DNA of 64,000 bases from Brasenia schreberi (taxonomy: Eukaryota > Streptophyta > Magnoliopsida > Nymphaeales > Cabombaceae), in assembly GCA_036023115.1 (NCBI GenBank), contig JAYKKT010000073.1:10024001-10088000 (forward strand), in the 5' to 3' direction. The notes beneath the pieces were generated by a model. It was not told the DNA's origin, did no database searches, and saw only the letters and a list, made by a program, of their open reading frames with translations. Positions 12,386 to 43,660 of this stretch are shown here, piece after piece (positions within the stretch are counted from its first letter, which is position 1; every line of letters starts with the position of its first letter). The translations under genes were made by a program, and so were the position numbers.

Positions 12386-12523
12386 TTTTAATTATTTTTT
12401 GTTATAAGAGGAGGCCGAAGCCTATATAACACACATGCACCCTCTGGGAGTCAAACTTCCCACTAGCAACGATGAAGCTAAAGTGCCCTACCACCAAGCT
12501 AACGCTCTGAGAGGTGCATTGAA
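12386..12523 (-). mobile_element. tRNA-derived SINE, copy 1
   Basis: Flanked by a perfect 16-bp target duplication, CCTCAAGTGACAAGTT, at 12370-12385 and 12524-12539. On the minus strand it has a box-A-like TTAGCTTGGTGGTAGGGC, a box-B-like GAAGTTTGACTCCC, the word GGCTTCGGCCTCC and an A-rich tail. The element at 54337-54456 is the same family. Confidence 0.85.
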
Positions 12524-12539
12524 CCTCAAGTGACAAGTT

Positions 12540-14029
12540 CTTCAGTCTCCTCATTGTACCAAAAGAAAGCACAATGCCAAAACTGCAACCAAGTCACCTC
12601 CCAGGTATAATCATAAGCAAATATGGGAACACACCTTTTCCTACTAGGGCATGTTTCTATCTTTATTGCACCAAGTTTTCGCGTCTGATATAAAAACTCC
12701 CCCTTCTAAAAATGTTTGTTGTTGGTTTGTTTCACGACCATTACACGCCATTAAATATGAAACCAGCATTTGTTTCACCAAATCTAGTAGTGAAACCTTG
12801 AGAATAATTTAACCGCTGGGAAAAGATTTCACCACAAAAGTATGGTCAAGATACAAATGTGACATTTATTACAAGTTCTGTTCGCTATATCTTGTTTTGT
12901 TTTGTTACAATGAGGAGGCAGAAGCTTGATGTTAGCCCCAGTTATCAAACAAATAACCTTCAACTTGTGAATCAACCTGCTAGCGAGGTGAAAACATTAA
13001 CTTCCACCATGAAACGACTTTTTTTCAAGAGAAAAGCACTTCCAGATCAGGACTAAAAGCGCAGACTAAGAACATTAAACCAACTTACATATATAGAATT
13101 TTTGTTAATGTGTACATAGTTGACAGCTTTACCACATGCCGTATGTTATAACCCACGGTTAAAACTAGGTGGCTAGAGTTTTTCAACTGAAAAAGGTTTT
13201 AGGGCAGGGGAAACTGCAAACGAGCTCAGAATATAACCAACAGTTTTAAGGGTGGGTGAATAGAGCCGAAGGTATTAACTGTGAACTCACCTTTTATTTA
13301 TTTTTACTAAATAGAGTGAGAATGCACCACCACCATCCCAAAGAATAACTCTAGAATGTACGCAGCCGTGTCTGGCAACTCCATTCTCATTCCAGCATCG
13401 ATTAGATCACCTGAATCAGGTGACTGGAAGTCGAGAACGCACCCCTGTGAGGTGAACTCCGGGCAAAAATAATGCCACTTAGCCTTTCAATCGCCTAACC
13501 AGGAGAAAATACATGTAACCATGGACTGGGAGATGCAAAACATAGCACTCCCCAATAGCACCCTTATTCATGTAAAAACCCAGTTCGTGTCAAAGCTCAG
13601 CACCTTATTCAGCCTTCCCTGGCTGCATGGTGCGATCCGCACAGCAAATTCCCATCAACTAAATCCCATTGTCAAGAGACTAGCAAGGCAATCAACCAAG
13701 AAGGATGATCATTCTTCCGTTTGTGTATATATGTGTGCACAAGTGCTGGGGTGCTGAAACAACATATATCAGTCGTAATTTCTTTCAACACTGCACACAG
13801 CAATGAAATATTTCTTTTATTTGCATAGCATCTTCAAAGCTTTAGGAGAGTTGAGTGGTAATACAGTAAGAGATTATGTCAAGGATCCGCATCAATGAAG
13901 GCAAGCATTGCAGGAAACCCTCAAGTTTGATAAACAAGGTAGCCGATCCGAATACAACGGATTCCGGAAAAATCCCAGAAATATGGTTGAGGTTTAATTA
14001 AGGGAAACAAAAGCCCAGGAAACGATAAA
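12540..14029. other. Intergenic and 3' flank of the adenylate kinase gene
   Basis: A short SINE 3'-end fragment occurs at about 12890-12935 (TTGTTACAATGAGGAGGCAGAAGC). The stretch just below 14030 should be the kinase 3' UTR, since the stop codon is at 14030-14032. I see no other gene. The ORF 13521-13757 has no recognisable family features. Confidence 0.5.
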
Positions 14030-32395
<18,366 letters not shown>

Positions 32396-32660
32396 TCTCT
32401 CCCTTTCTCTCTCTCTCTCCCTGAGCAAGAAAAGGAAGGCAAGGCGCTGGTGGGAAATGAGAACCTTCCCAATGAGTGAGAAAGAGACAAGGTGCAGCTT
32501 TTATCTCTCCCGGGCTGCGCCTAACGTTGTTGGTAATGTCAAAGGAAAAAAGTGCTGGTGCGGTATGACGACGACGCCCCTCATCTACCTGCCCCCTTTG
32601 GCTCACAACTTCGTCTTGTCTGATCTCCACCTGACCTAACCTTGGGATTCCCTCAAATTG
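32396..32660 (-). promoter_or_regulatory. Adenylate kinase 5' UTR and proximal promoter region
   Basis: Directly upstream of the ATG. A GA-rich leader (CTCTCT on the plus strand to about 32420) is followed by a more GC-rich stretch than the surrounding DNA, as is common for plant 5' regions. I cannot place a TSS or TATA box with confidence. Confidence 0.4.
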
Positions 32661-33167
32661 TGAAATTACTCTTCAGAATACTTTAAAAACTAATAGTTTG
32701 TTTCGAAGTATTGTTATCGAACAATTCAGGACGTTCGAAACGAGAACAAACCTGCTATGAATAGTCTTAATGAATATAACCAGACGAGTTTCCTAATTGA
32801 TGAAATGGAAGAGAATAAATTTGAAACAAGGAAATAATTTAACCCTGAAATCCTAATAATCGGCCTTTTTACCCCGTCAATTGTTCAACGACAACGTTTT
32901 GGTAGCTTATGAGGTGATGCAACATATGAAGAGGAAAAAGAACGGGCTATTAGTAAGGCCTTCAAAAGAGTTAGCTCGGAATTCCTCGTTATGCAGGACG
33001 GTGCAATATAAGGTGTTAACAAATGGTGAAGATGTGAAATCGACTTTACTGGGAGGGAACTTCGCCAAGGGGATCCCCTCTCCCCTTGCATTTTTATTTT
33101 GTGCATGAGGGGCTTCCTACTTTGCCAACAAGTTCAGGTCTACCGTTAGAATTAATGCTAATTAAGT

Positions 33168-33881
33168 GTTGGTTAATTAAACTCACATGTATTGATTATA
33201 TTTAATTCTTGTTAAGCATTCCTATATATTCATATCATACATCTTTGATATATGCATGAAAGTCCTAAAGTATAAAAGTTACATATGAAGGACTCGTGCA
33301 TGCGAAGACCAAGAGACAAAATTTAGTCTCATATTGAAAGATAAAAGAAATCCACATATCTTTTTATATTATTAATAGCTCATAAATTTTAGTTTAAAGA
33401 GCTTGGGAAGGACATACTAGACCACACACGTGTATGCATGTATGCATCTGGACACTATTTAATAATTGTCTTTGGTCTATCTTTTTGTGCTTTCCTTCTT
33501 CTATCCATCTAAAGTGATTAAGGTACGATCGAGTTTGGCTTGAGTCAGATAAGTGTTCCTATCATGTGAGTTTTATCTTGGGAGAATAGCGCATGAACAT
33601 ATTCGTACTCTATAGTAGGGTGTTGATTTCTTCAAAGCAAGTCCGCAAGAGCAACTCATGCAGAAACCTTTTTGTACTCTATAGCGAGGTGTTAATTTCT
33701 CTAAAGCAAGTCCACAATGACGACTCACATACATAAGTTCTCTACTTTTGATTCTTATCTACTTGTTTTTCCGTATGGTTTATGTATTACTTTCTTTGGA
33801 TATGTGGTTGTTATTAATTTGGGCATGTTTACGATTGTTGCATATTGATTTTTTATGCATGTAATCCTATGGTTCTTTCCA
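33168..33881 (+). repeat. Solo-LTR-like Copia fragment
   Basis: Starts TGTTGGTTAATT and follows the order of blocks in the Copia C LTR (52964-53637 reversed). These are an AGCTCAT..TTAAAGAG block, a CACACGTGTATGCATG block, TAATTTCTCTAAAGCAAGTCC and then a TTGCATATTG block. A 70-bp segment (GTACTCTATAG...CAAGTCC) is duplicated at about 33605-33735. No internal retroelement sequence flanks it. The right boundary is approximate. Confidence 0.55.
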
Positions 33882-34400
33882 ATATTATCATAAAAATTAT
33901 CATCCATAGTGAACATGTCTTGGTCTTCTACCCTCCGACCGAAAGTCGATTTGACTTTGATGTCAAAAATATTTATTGGTCCCTACTTTAAATGTTGGAA
34001 ACAACGTATGAAAATTCGATTAACCATGTTAATGATGCATATATTTATAGAGTCGGGTTGTCCCCAATAAGATGATACTAACCCTAGAAACTCGTATAAA
34101 ATCATCGAATGAAAGGAGAATGACACTTTATACCATTGTTGTATTTTATTGGCACTGTCGAATGTACTTATCAATGTTTATAGTTCTTTCCTTTTCACGA
34201 TAATAAAGGATCTATGGGTTGCCTCGGATCAAATCAATCTTGAGCTTTTTCAAGGTGGCAAATTTTTACCATACCTAATAACCCAACATAAAAATTCATG
34301 TCTTATGTGTCGTGTCCAAGTAGTTCAAAATTGACCCAACAAAGACCCAATCAGGCCTGAGTTATATTTATATAGAGAGAGAGTGTGAGAGAGAGAGAGA

Positions 34401-34604
34401 GGTCCATGTTGGATTTTCATTCATGTTTAAATCTTCACAAACATATCAACCATTTAATATGCAGTTAATGATAAATATTTGAATCCAAAAAACAATTTGT
34501 ATCATTGTGCTTTCTTTACTCATATTTAATGCACATTGTATGTCAATCAAATGGTAGAGATGTTTGAATAGATTTAAACATAGATTGGATTGAGCATGTA
34601 TCAC
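34401..34604. mobile_element. Foldback MITE family G, copy 2
   Basis: From GGTCCATGTTGGATTTTCATT to GATTGAGCATGTATCAC. It shares the core (AATC(T/A)TC..AAACAT; TGGTAGAGATGTTTGAATAGATTTAAACATAG in pieces) with the copies at 7087 and 34643. Confidence 0.6.
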
Positions 34605-34642
34605 TCTCTGTCCTTCTCTCTTTCTCTCTCTCTATATATAGA

Positions 34643-34881
34643 GTGATCTATGCTCAATTACTTTCCATACTTAAATCATCTCAAACATTTTCATTGTCCA
34701 ATCTACGTGATGAATTGTGGAGATTTGAATCAAAAAGCAAAATTGTGTAATTGTACTTTCTACACTCACATTTAATGTGTAATGATATAATCACCTTTTT
34801 AGATTCAAATATGATCGTGAAGATCAAACGGTGGAAATGTTAGAGTATATTTAAGCATGGATTGGATTGAGCATATATCAC
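34643..34881. mobile_element. Foldback MITE family G, copy 3
   Basis: Starts GTGATCTATGCTCAAT and ends GATTGAGCATATATCAC, inverted ends matching copy 1. It contains ATGAATTGTGGAGATTTGAAT and the complementary-type GATCAAACGGTGGAAATG. Confidence 0.72.
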
Positions 34882-35092
34882 TATCTCTATATATGTATAT
34901 ATAAACTTAATATTGTCAATATTTTATTATGCATACTTATACCCATTTATTAATTTTTAAGAGGTATGAGTGTAATTTAAAAAGTTATAATGACACTTAA
35001 AAATACACCAAGACAACCTTATTATACTCATGTCCAAAAAATAATAGATGAGCATGAGGATGCAATGTGAGGATTGTATCTAGTCAATATGT

Positions 35093-37640
35093 ACAACAAA
35101 TTAGCCTTTTCTCGTACTAGATGGGGTCATTTACATGGATCTTTTGTTTCCATAGAGCGCGATCATAAGTCATGCTAATAGTTAACTCAACATAAGCTAA
35201 ATCATTCTTTATTGTTTCCTTCCAATACTTTTGTAGTCTTTATTTTTCTCTTTCTTTTTAATATTTTCACAATTTAGTTTCTCATACCTTTTTATTAAAG
35301 CTTCCTTTGGTTGTCTTTCTATGTATTTAAACCATCGTAAATAATTTTTTCTTATTTTGTTATCTATTGGTTTCACTCTCAATTTGTTTCTAATAACCTC
35401 ATTACGTATACAATTTTTTCTTATGTGACTACTCATTCATATCAATATCTTCATTTTTGTTATGAACATCTTTTGTACATGTTGATAATTGACTGCCCAA
35501 CACTCAAAACCAACATAGTGGGTCAAATTATTGCTCTATAATATTTACCTTTTAAATTTAATGATATCTTTTTGTCACATAAAATACCTTATACATCTCT
35601 CCATTTTAACAAACCCCTATTACTTTTATATATAACATCTCCATTAATTTTTTCATCATTCTGAAAAATTGTCCTTAGATATTTAAAACTTTCCTTCCAA
35701 GGGATACAATGTGTATCAATCTTAATTTCTATATCATTTGAAGTAACTAAATGATCAAACTTGCATTTCATATATTATGTCTTTGTTCTACTAACTCAAA
35801 AACTTTTACTTTCTAATGTTTTTCTTCATAGTTTCAATTTCTTATTAACTTTCTCCTTAAATTTATTCACTAATACAATGTTATCTGTGAATAATATACA
35901 TAAAGGAACTTCACATTGAATATGTTTTGTTAGCTCTTCAATTATTAATACAAATAGATCTAGACTTAAAGTTGATCCTTGATGTAATCTAATATTAATG
36001 TTAAAGAAATATATCATTACTTCATGGGTCCTAACACATGTTTGTACACAATCATACATGTCTTATAAGATTAATGTATGTTAATGGGATATCTCTTAGT
36101 ATCTTAACATAAGTTTTTCCTAGATCAATAAATATAATGTAAAGGTTCTTTTTTTGCTCTAAAATATTTCATAACATATATTAATAGATGAATTGCCTCA
36201 ATAGTCGATCTTTTTGACACAATTCCAAATTGGTCCTCTATTGTACTTGATATTGTTTTAACTATATTCAATAATTCTTTCTCATAATTTGTACTTGATA
36301 GCTTTTCATGTTTCCTTAAATAATCGTGCAAAACAAGTAATACTCATCTCTCCTATGATTTACTAACCCTCATAAGTTTAAGATTCTCTTTAACTTCATT
36401 CTTTTAAATATATCGATAGAAATTGTAGTTTATATACTTTTTTAATTTGGTTAACTCTCCTAAGCTAATATTATCACATATATTCTTGTTAAAAAGCTTA
36501 TGAAAATAAATTTTCATCTATTTTTATATCATCAATTACCACTAGTATCTTGTCATCCTCATCTTTAATGCATCTAACAAAAGTAAGATCCTTAGTTTTC
36601 TTACATTTAGCCTTAACTATCGTAAAAATATCTTTTTTACCATTTTTGAGTTGAGCTTTTAGATAAATTCTTTTAAATTTTAGTTTTTGCTTCACTAACG
36701 TTTTTTTTACTTATTTCTTTGCTTTCTTATAAGACTTTAAAGTTTCATTAGTCTTATTAGCATAGTGCAATTTATAACATGCCCTCTTCACCTTGATTTT
36801 ATCTTACACTACTTAACTTCACCATGTAACTTCTTTTGTGCTAGTACACCTCCTTTAAATTCACCTAACACATCTTTTACTTTTTTCTTAATATTCTTAG
36901 TCATATTCTTTCACATACTAGAAGATATATCTATTTTTGAATATCTAATCATCTCGTTGAATAACTTTCTATTTAAATATTTCTTCTTCTCATTTTTTAG
37001 GTTCCACTATTTGGTTGAGTAACTCTATGTACTATTTACCTCTTTGTCTACTTTTTTACTTTTAAATCTATAACTAAAAGTCGATGTTGGGTAGTTAAGT
37101 TTTTTCTTGAAATTATCTTGCAATCGTTACACCATGATATATCTTTTCTCCTACAAGCAAAATAATCAATTTGTGTTTTTGGCAAGCCACTCTTATAAGT
37201 AATTAAACGTTTATCTCATTTTTTGAAAATTATAATGGCTAAAAAGAAATCATAAGCCATAGAAAGATCTAAAATTTTCTTACCTTCACCGTTTAAATCT
37301 CCAAACTCATAATTATCATGAATGCATTGATATTTTAATGCCTCCTTACTCATATATTCATCCCTCCTAAATAAATCATCTTTCTTTGTGAAACATTTTG
37401 AATTATCTTATCTAACTCCTCCTAAAATACCTTCTTTATGCTATCTTATAATCATGTATTGGATACATAAGCACAAACTATATTTAAAATATCTACTCCT
37501 AATATTAATTTCACCATCGTAATTTGGTTACATGTTATTGTATGTATATTATACTATCCTTTAAATCTTTATTTATAATAGTACCAACTTCATTTCGAGC
37601 CTTTTTCTTTCCTTAGCACCATAATTTAAAGTTGTTTTCT
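35093..37640 (-). mobile_element. RTE-type non-LTR retrotransposon, copy 2 (5' truncated)
   Basis: On the minus strand the RT is recognisable: QFGIVSKRSTIEAIHLL (about 36235), [15 protein letters not shown] (about 35950-36010) and LFTDNIVLV (FADD degenerated to FTDN, about 35870-35890). Endonuclease-like sequence matching 40335-40440 reaches about 37633, and the element's start is missing. The 3' end carries ACAACAAATTAG (reverse complement of the CTAAGTTGTTGTTG-type end). All frames are broken. Confidence 0.75.
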
Positions 37641-38913
37641 TAATTTTTTTGTTTCTTCTTCAACTCACTTTGTCTCTTCTAAACATAAAATACGATTTTT
37701 TCTCTAAATCATAGTATCTACTATAATGTTAGAGATTCAAAAGAATAAAATATTGCTTTTTTAATCAAGAAAATATATGTATACTTTTTGCATTTTAATC
37801 TCAAAGATCCCTCAATTGGATTATTGAGAATTATACAAATATAGCTAGCATATAAAGTTTCTAGTATATACCGACCTTCCTTTTATATATATATATATAT
37901 ATATAGTCATACTGACACGAACCTGAGTGGATTTGTGTTTGGGTCTTCAAGATGGATCCGAACCAAAATTTGTGTGGGGATGCAGTCATCTTGGTTCCGT
38001 CCGTGACTTAACCAGAACCCGACCGGACCCAATTTTTCACCCCTATTTGTAAGTGTTTAAGGCTAATTCTCAAAAGTTCTTTGTTCATCGTAGTTGTTGA
38101 ACTGTTAACCACTTAGTGTAAGTATACTCTGCGGTAACCTGCATCCCATGCAATCTCCAAGACAAGTGTATATCCTTTAAATGTTAGTCTTACATGAATC
38201 AAAGTTGGACAATTGATAAGATCAAATAAATGCCTCTAACTTGTTTTGAACTTATTTAAGTTGTTGGTTACCGGGTTTAGACATGTCCAGTTCTAGGTAA
38301 GTCAAGACCAGTTTGAAAACCACTGTTATGGTTCACAATTGTGTCACAGGATGCCAACCGGAGGTCCATAACATCCTCACATGGTTCACATAATGCGTGG
38401 ATTTAGAGTAAGAGTCACTATGCTTGATTTGGTTTAGTTTGAATATTTGGATTCATCTAGATTCATTTGGGTCGTGGTTAGACAGTGAATTTGGATTTAG
38501 ATTCAAGTTAGCCAGGCCCATGTTAGTCCCATTGTGTCACATTTGGAGTGTCCACGTTAAGTGACCCTTTTCCATTGATATCATATCATAGTGTTCGTGT
38601 GATTGGGTTTTTTTTTTCTTCTGTATTTTAGCCTCTAGCTATATAAGGGTGTTGTATCTTTATTTTAGAGGAGATTTTTTTTGTCATAATCCACCATTTG
38701 AGATTTTTTTTTTCCATTGAGATTGAGAGAACCAATCTTGAGGAAGACAAGCCCGCACTAGTGTGCATGAGATGTGTTTCCGGGCTGGTTGTTCTATACA
38801 CGATTGTACAACACCATCATTAACTGAGTCGGCGATGTTTTTGTATGGTTTTTGAAATTGTCGAAGATCGATTTGTAACAGATTCAATCAAGAACAGTAC
38901 TAGAGATTGCATC
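37641..38913. other. Intergenic with MITE fragments
   Basis: A TA tract at about 37882-37903. A GGATCCGAACC/ACCCGACCGG-type composition island lies at 37915-38040. A family-1 start (TAGACATGTCCAGTTC) sits at 38278 with no clear right end. No gene seen. Confidence 0.45.
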
Positions 38914-39272
38914 TAGACCTGTCCGGTTTTGGGTAACCAAGATCGGCTCCAAACGAGCAGTTCCAGTTCCACAATGGATCCAAAAGTGAACTGGCGATCT
39001 CCAGGTCCAGGTCCAGTTGCAGTTTTGATTGATCTGTTTTGGTTCTATTTTTGTTTGAAAAACAAGTCGGGATATTAAATTTTGAACCCAAAAGTACTTG
39101 GAACCAGTGGTTGGGGTTCCGGTTCCGGTTCTGATTCTCATTCCCATTCTCCAATAAGTAAAACCGAAACCAAGCCAAACCGTGGGGGTTATTGGTTCCA
39201 ATCTCAGCTGGTTTTACAAGCGGTTCAGATCCGGTTCAACCCAGTGGTCCGGGCCCAAGTCAAACCGGACTA
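38914..39272. mobile_element. MITE family 1, copy b
   Basis: Starts TAGACCTGTCCGGTTTTGG and ends CAAACCGGACTA. The flanks attgcatc (38906-38913) and agtgaatc (39273-39280) match 6 of 8. The interior is packed with GGTTCCGGTT, GGTTCT and CAGTTCCAG words. The ORFs 38884-39201 and 39082-39273 are by-products of this composition. Confidence 0.65.
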
Positions 39273-39639
39273 AGTGAATCTGGTGGGGCATTACTAACCC
39301 CAGCTTGCCTGCTAAAGAAGAATGTACGGGTGTATCAAGGGTCATAGTTGGCAAACAGGGGCAGAGCCACCGAGTTGACTACGCTCATTCACAAGTTTTA
39401 ACCTCAACCAAGGCAAAAGTTCAACATCAACTGATTCGAACTAACCTGGATTCGACTCTTGGTAGGATCGAACGATCTGAGTGTCGGGCTCGCCGAGAAG
39501 CCTGAAGCATGCTGATTTAGCATTGTACTATGGCATTGCCCATCTGGTTCATCCACCAGAGCGCCATCTCTCTCTCTCTCTCTCTCTCTAACAAACAAAC
39601 ACACCTTTCTGCTCAAGACTTGAAGTTGAGGACCAGCAA

Positions 39640-42600
39640 ACTATTTGAGATAAATCTCCAAGATCCTATTGCAATAAACTCAATGATGAAATAGAGGAAA
39701 TACGAAGCAATCAACACAATAACACAAGATTTACATGAAAACTCCTCAATGTAAGTAGAAAAAACCACGGACCAAGCAAACACCCACCAATCTTCACTAT
39801 AATCAAAATAGGTACAATAATCTTCTCTAGTACTTGAAGTTAGGGATCACCCTTGCGTTGCCAGTTCCAAACCCGGATAAAGGAGGAGGGTTGTGTTAGG
39901 CTTTCGACAACCAGCGTAAAACCTCATCGAATTTTTATAACATGGATTACAAAAATTTTGAGCATTGCTTGGGCGTCCTCGCCTAGCGATGTATTGCAGA
40001 GCCAGAATGTAGTAATAAGTAAGCAAAAGCCACTACATTTTCGCTCGAATATAGTAAATCAATTGTAGAGAGGGTTCTCACATCATGGACGAGTATGGGT
40101 AAAGAAGTTAGTCCCGCTACATTGCCGCCCAAATGTAGTGAATAATTTTCAGAGAGAGTCTCCGCATTTTGATTATGGACGGATGTGGGAGGTAAGGAAG
40201 CTAGTCCTAGATAATAAGATTCGTATTGGTTTTTGGAATATCGAAACATTATCCGGTAAGCTAATGGAGGTGGTAGATACTATGATTCAGAGAAAGATTC
40301 ATATTCTATGTTTACTTGGAGATAGAGGATACATGTTTTAAATTATGATACTCAGGTAAAGAAAAGGCTCGAAACGGAGTTGGTATTGTCATAAATAAAG
40401 ATTTAAAGGATAGTGTAGTAGACATACAACGATATGGTGACCGAATAATGATGTTGAAATTAGTGTTAGAGCAGAGGTTTTGAATATAGTTTGTGCTTAC
40501 GCACGCCAAGTAGGACTAGAAGATAGTATAAATACAACTATTTGGGAAGAGTTAGTTAAGGTGATTCAAAAGATTCCACAAAGGGAGATGATTTGTTTAG
40601 GAGGAGACTTAAATGAACATGTCGGTAAAGAGGCATTAGGATAAGGGATTCATGTAAACTTTGATTTTGGGGATATAAATGAGGAAGGTAGGGAGATTTT
40701 AAATTTTGCTATGGCATTTGATCTCTTTATAGTCAATACAATCTTCAAAAAACGAGATGAACATTTAATTACTTATAAGAGTGGCTTATCACAAACATAA
40801 ATTGATTACTTTATTTGTAAGAAAAGAGCTAGAGCATATTGTAAAGATTGCAAGGTAATTCCAAGAGAAAGCTTAACCACACAACATCGACTTTTAGTTA
40901 TAGATTTACAAATAAAAAAATGGACAGAAGAAAAGAGTGCATCGAGCTATTCAGACTAAATGGTGAAACCTCAAAAGTGAGAAAGAAGATATATTTAAAC
41001 AGAAGGTGCTTCGAGGAGATGTTTGGAAATATGTTAGTACACCCTGTGATATGTGAAAAAATATGGCTATACATATTAGGAAAGTGGCGAAAGATGTGTT
41101 AGATGTATCTAAGGGAGGTGTACCAGCACAAAAAGAAGTTTGATGGTGGAGTGAAGTAGTGCAAAATAAAATCAAGGCAAAGAGGGCATGTTACAAATTA
41201 CATTATGCTAAGAAAACTAGTTAAACTTTAGAAACTAATAAGAAAGCAAAGAAGAAAGCGGAAAAGGCCATGAGTGAAGCAAAAACTAAAATTTGGGAGG
41301 ATTTATATAAAAAACTCAACTCAAAAGAGGGTGAAAGAGATATTTTTAGGATAGCTAGGGCTAGAGATAAGAAAACTAAAGATCTTAAATATGTTAGATG
41401 CATCAAAGACAATGATGAAAAAATTCTATTGGCAAATGATGATACAAGAAATAGATGAAAAAACTATTTTTATAAGTTTTTTAATGAAAATAAAGATGTT
41501 ACTATTAACTTAGGAGAGTTAGCCAACTTAGAAAAGTATATAAACCACAATTTTTACCGACATATTTCAAAAGAATGAAGTCAAAGAGGCTCCTTAACAT
41601 ATGAAGGGTGATAAATCGGTAGAATCAAATAATATCCTTATAGAAGTTTGGAAAATACTAAGAGAAATAAGAATCACTTGGCTCACAAGACTATTTAATG
41701 AAACATGAAAAAATCAAAAGATCCCCGAGGAATGGAGAGCAAGTACACTTATACCCATATATATGAACAAGGGAGACATTCAAAATTATGTGAATTATCG
41801 AGGTATCAAGTTAATGAGTCATACTATGAAATTATGGGAAAGAATTATCAAATGTAGGTTAAGACAAATATCAAATACAACAGAAAACCAATTTGGATTA
41901 ATGTAAGGCAGATCTACTGTTGAAGTGATTCACCTTTTGAGACGTCTTATGAAACATTTTAGAGCAAAAAAGAAAGACCTTCACATGATATTTGTTGATC
42001 TAGAAAAAGCTTATGATAGGGTACCGAAGGAGGTTCTTTGGATAACTTTGAAAAAAAGAGGTCTCCCATTGACATATATTAACCTTATAAGAGACATGTA
42101 TAATGGTGCAAAAACATGTGTGAGGACTTATAAAGGAATGACAGACTTCTTTGAAGTTAATATTGGGTTACATCAAGGATCAACTTTAAGTCCATACTTA
42201 TTTATAATGGTGATTGATGAGTTAACAAAACATATTCAAGATGAAGTACCTTGGTGTATGTTATTTGCAGATGACAATTAGTGGAGGAGTCTAAGGAAAA
42301 AGTTAATAGAAAATTGGAACTAATGAGAGAAACATTAGAAAGCAAAGGCCTCCGACTTAATACAACAAAGACAAAATATATAGAATGTAAGTTTGATAAT
42401 TTAGTTAACTCAGAGGACATAAAAATTAAAATTGACACACATTATATCTCTCCAAAAGAAAGTTTTAAATACCTAGGGTCAATTTTTCATAGTGTTGGAA
42501 GAATTGATGGAGATGTTACGCATAGAATTAATGTTGGTTCGTTAAAATAGAGAGGAGCATGAGGTATTCTTTGTGATAAGAAGATACCATTAAAGTTAAA

Positions 42601-43660
42601 AGGTAAATATTATATAGCAACAATTAGACCTGTCATGTTTCAAGGTTATGAGTGTTGGGCAGTTAATCGTCAACATGTACAAAAGTTGTGAGTTACAGAA
42701 ATGAAGATGTTGAGATGGATGAGTGCTCATACAAGAAAAGACCGTATACAAAATGAGGTTATTAGAAACAAATTAGGAGTGACACCAATAGAGGATAAAA
42801 TGACAGAATATCATTTAAGATGGTTTTGACATATAGAAAGAAGATCAAAAGAAGAACCTGTAAGAAGGTATGAAAAGCTAAATTTGGAAAGTATTAAAAG
42901 AGCTAGAGGGCGACCACAAAAAGTGTTGGAAAGAAACAATAAAGAATGATCTTAGCTTATTGTGAGTTAACTGCTAACATGGCACACGATAGGGATTTGT
43001 GGAAACAAAGAATCCATGTAGCCGACCCCATGTAGTATGGGAAAATGCTTAGTTGTTGTTGAATCTTCTCTAGTACTTAACTAGAGGAATCACAATCAAC
43101 TATAATCACAAACAACACAATAAGAGGTATCAAATTTACCAATCTCGGTTCCTTCACTTCAAGAGCCAACTACAGTCACCACAATGCACAAAACAACACG
43201 AAATTTTGTATGAATGTAGATCCACGAGTCCCTAACACACCTGCAAAGTTTCGGCTCAAACGGACATCATTTCATCCTTTAAACAGATCATCTACTACAA
43301 CTACTTAGACAGAAACTACAGAACAACACTCTCTGAAAAACCTTCTTCGAATCTGCTTCTCCTCTATTCAAATCTTTGATCCAACCGTTCAGAATGAAGA
43401 ACTACAAGTTGTGAATACGCTGACAAAGTTTCAGCTCGATCTAAGCACGAATAGACTTTTGATCACAAGCTTGATGAAGATCATGTAGGAGTAGCCAAGA
43501 AGAGACATAACCCTCCCCTCTTGTTTTGTGGATTTTGGTCTCACTCGTGTGACACTCACTAACCTCTTATTTATCCTAAGACAAGAATATATATAGTGAA
43601 AAAATTACAAATATAACCTCAAGAAAACCTTTATTAGTGGGACATCCTTCATGTAGAGGG
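39640..43660. repeat. Copia-type flanking repeat split by an RTE element
   Basis: 39640-39835 and 43079-43370 together match 44196-44600 (AAGATTTACATGAAAACTCCTC.., GTAGAAAAAACCAC, CCAATCTCGGTT, AGAAACTA.AGAA). They are one repeat unit later split by the RTE at 39836-43061. The stretch continues to 43660, where it meets Copia gag sequence, so it is probably LTR plus leader of a Copia on the minus strand. Exact LTR ends are not resolved. Confidence 0.55.
39836..43061 (+). mobile_element. RTE-type non-LTR retrotransposon, copy 3 (near full length)
   Basis: Flanked by the perfect 17-bp target duplication AATCTTCTCTAGTACTT (39819-39835 and 43062-43078). The endonuclease begins around 40220 (RIGFWNIETLSGK, then RKIHILCL). 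RT includes [13 protein letters not shown] (about 41890), [16 protein letters not shown] (about 41995), [15 protein letters not shown] (about 42160) and the active-site FADD (42264-42275). The frame is broken immediately after FADD. The 3' end is GACCCCATGTAGTATGGG...TTAGTTGTTGTTG, the short TTG-repeat tail usual for RTE. Frameshifts and stops make it inactive. Confidence 0.92.
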
